A DNA stretch of 5,986 nucleotides, taken from NCBI GenBank assembly GCA_934569215.1, contig CAKTKF010000085.1, positions 1 through 5,986 on the forward strand, written 5' to 3'. The notes below the pieces were generated by a model. That model searched no databases and was not told where the DNA came from. It worked only from the letters and a program-made list of their open reading frames with translations. The translations under genes were made by a program, and so were the position numbers. Below, in pieces: positions 5,763 through 5,986 of the stretch. The DNA comes from an uncultured Oscillospiraceae bacterium (GTDB lineage: Bacteria; Bacillota; Clostridia; Oscillospirales; Oscillospiraceae). How positions within the stretch are numbered: the stretch's first letter is position 1; every line of letters starts with the position of its first letter.

Positions 5763-5986
5763 GCCCCCGCCTCCAGATGCAGTCCCACGCCGGAGACTTT
5801 TTTCTTTAATATGGTCTCGATCAGCCCCGCGATGTGCGCCCCGGCCTCCACCGCCGGAGTTCCCTGGGCGTGGATGTTGGACACCACCGTCCGGGCAGAT
5901 TCGGAAACGCCGGTTCTGGGCCGGTAGGTGATATAGGCGGACATGCTCTTGTCCGTCACCAGACCCGGCCGCTCGCCCACCAGCAT
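5759..5986 (-). CDS. eutC: Ethanolamine ammonia-lyase small subunit EutC (C-terminal part, cut by window edge)
   Basis: EutC is the light chain of the adenosylcobalamin-dependent ethanolamine ammonia-lyase, which splits ethanolamine to acetaldehyde and ammonia inside the Eut microcompartment. Only the last 75 residues are visible. They carry the family's C-terminal signatures: GERPGL (fragment residues 4-9), SAYITYRPR, and the [16 protein letters not shown] block that matches the T-x-ISNIH-x-GGTPPVEAA stretch of enterobacterial EutC. The ATG at the very edge of the window is an internal methionine, not the start, because GERPGL lies deep in the protein in known homologues and the frame is open to the edge. 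The stop codon TGA overlaps the eutL start (ATGA, 5759-5762), so the two are probably translationally coupled. The partner eutB is not the next gene but lies about 1.7 kb downstream. Identification is from remembered family sequence and is strong. Confidence 0.95.
   Translation of the reverse strand: MLVGERPGLVTDKSMSAYITYRPRTGVSESARTVVSNIHAQGTPAVEAGAHIAGLIETILKKKVSGVGLHLEAGA

Overview
All genes in this window lie on the minus strand, so transcription runs from high to low coordinates. They form one compact piece of a bacterial microcompartment operon for ethanolamine utilisation (eut). In transcription order: the C-terminal end of eutC (5759-5986, cut by the window edge), eutL (5133-5762), a hexameric shell protein of the EutM type (4776-5081), eutT (4071-4772), eutB (2654-4018), the acylating acetaldehyde dehydrogenase eutE (1174-2622), a PduL-type phosphotransacylase (535-1143), a small eut-associated protein of unknown function (140-538), and the first 47 codons of the pentameric shell protein eutN (1-143, cut by the other edge).

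The genes are packed end to end. Three junctions (eutC/eutL, pduL/unknown, unknown/eutN) are 4-base ATGA stop/start overlaps, and eutM/eutT is separated by 3 bases. The other four junctions are gaps of 30-52 bases, each with a ribosome binding site. No stretch above 60 bases is non-coding. I see no internal promoter, rho-independent terminator, RNA gene, mobile element or CRISPR array, and the upstream regulatory region of the operon is outside the window.

Together the genes give most of the core pathway. EutBC with adenosylcobalamin (supplied by EutT) splits ethanolamine to acetaldehyde and ammonia. EutE converts acetaldehyde, CoA and NAD+ to acetyl-CoA. The PduL-type enzyme makes acetyl phosphate and recycles CoA. 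EutL, EutM and EutN build the shell. The reactivase EutA, a transporter, regulators, an alcohol dehydrogenase and acetate kinase are not in the window.

The organism is probably a GC-rich, anaerobic, gut-type Firmicute (Oscillospiraceae/Ruminococcaceae-like). The reasons are the high GC and GC-rich third codon positions, strong AGGAGG-like ribosome binding sites, PduL instead of the proteobacterial EutD, the eut-associated unknown protein, and an EutT without the metal-binding cysteine motif of enterobacteria. This placement is an inference.

The main oddity is gene order: the large lyase subunit gene eutB sits downstream of eutC, between eutT and eutE, whereas eutB usually lies directly before eutC. 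An 11-base-arm inverted repeat lies across the eutT stop codon just before eutB. Nothing here points to a wholly new system; it is a rearranged version of a known one.
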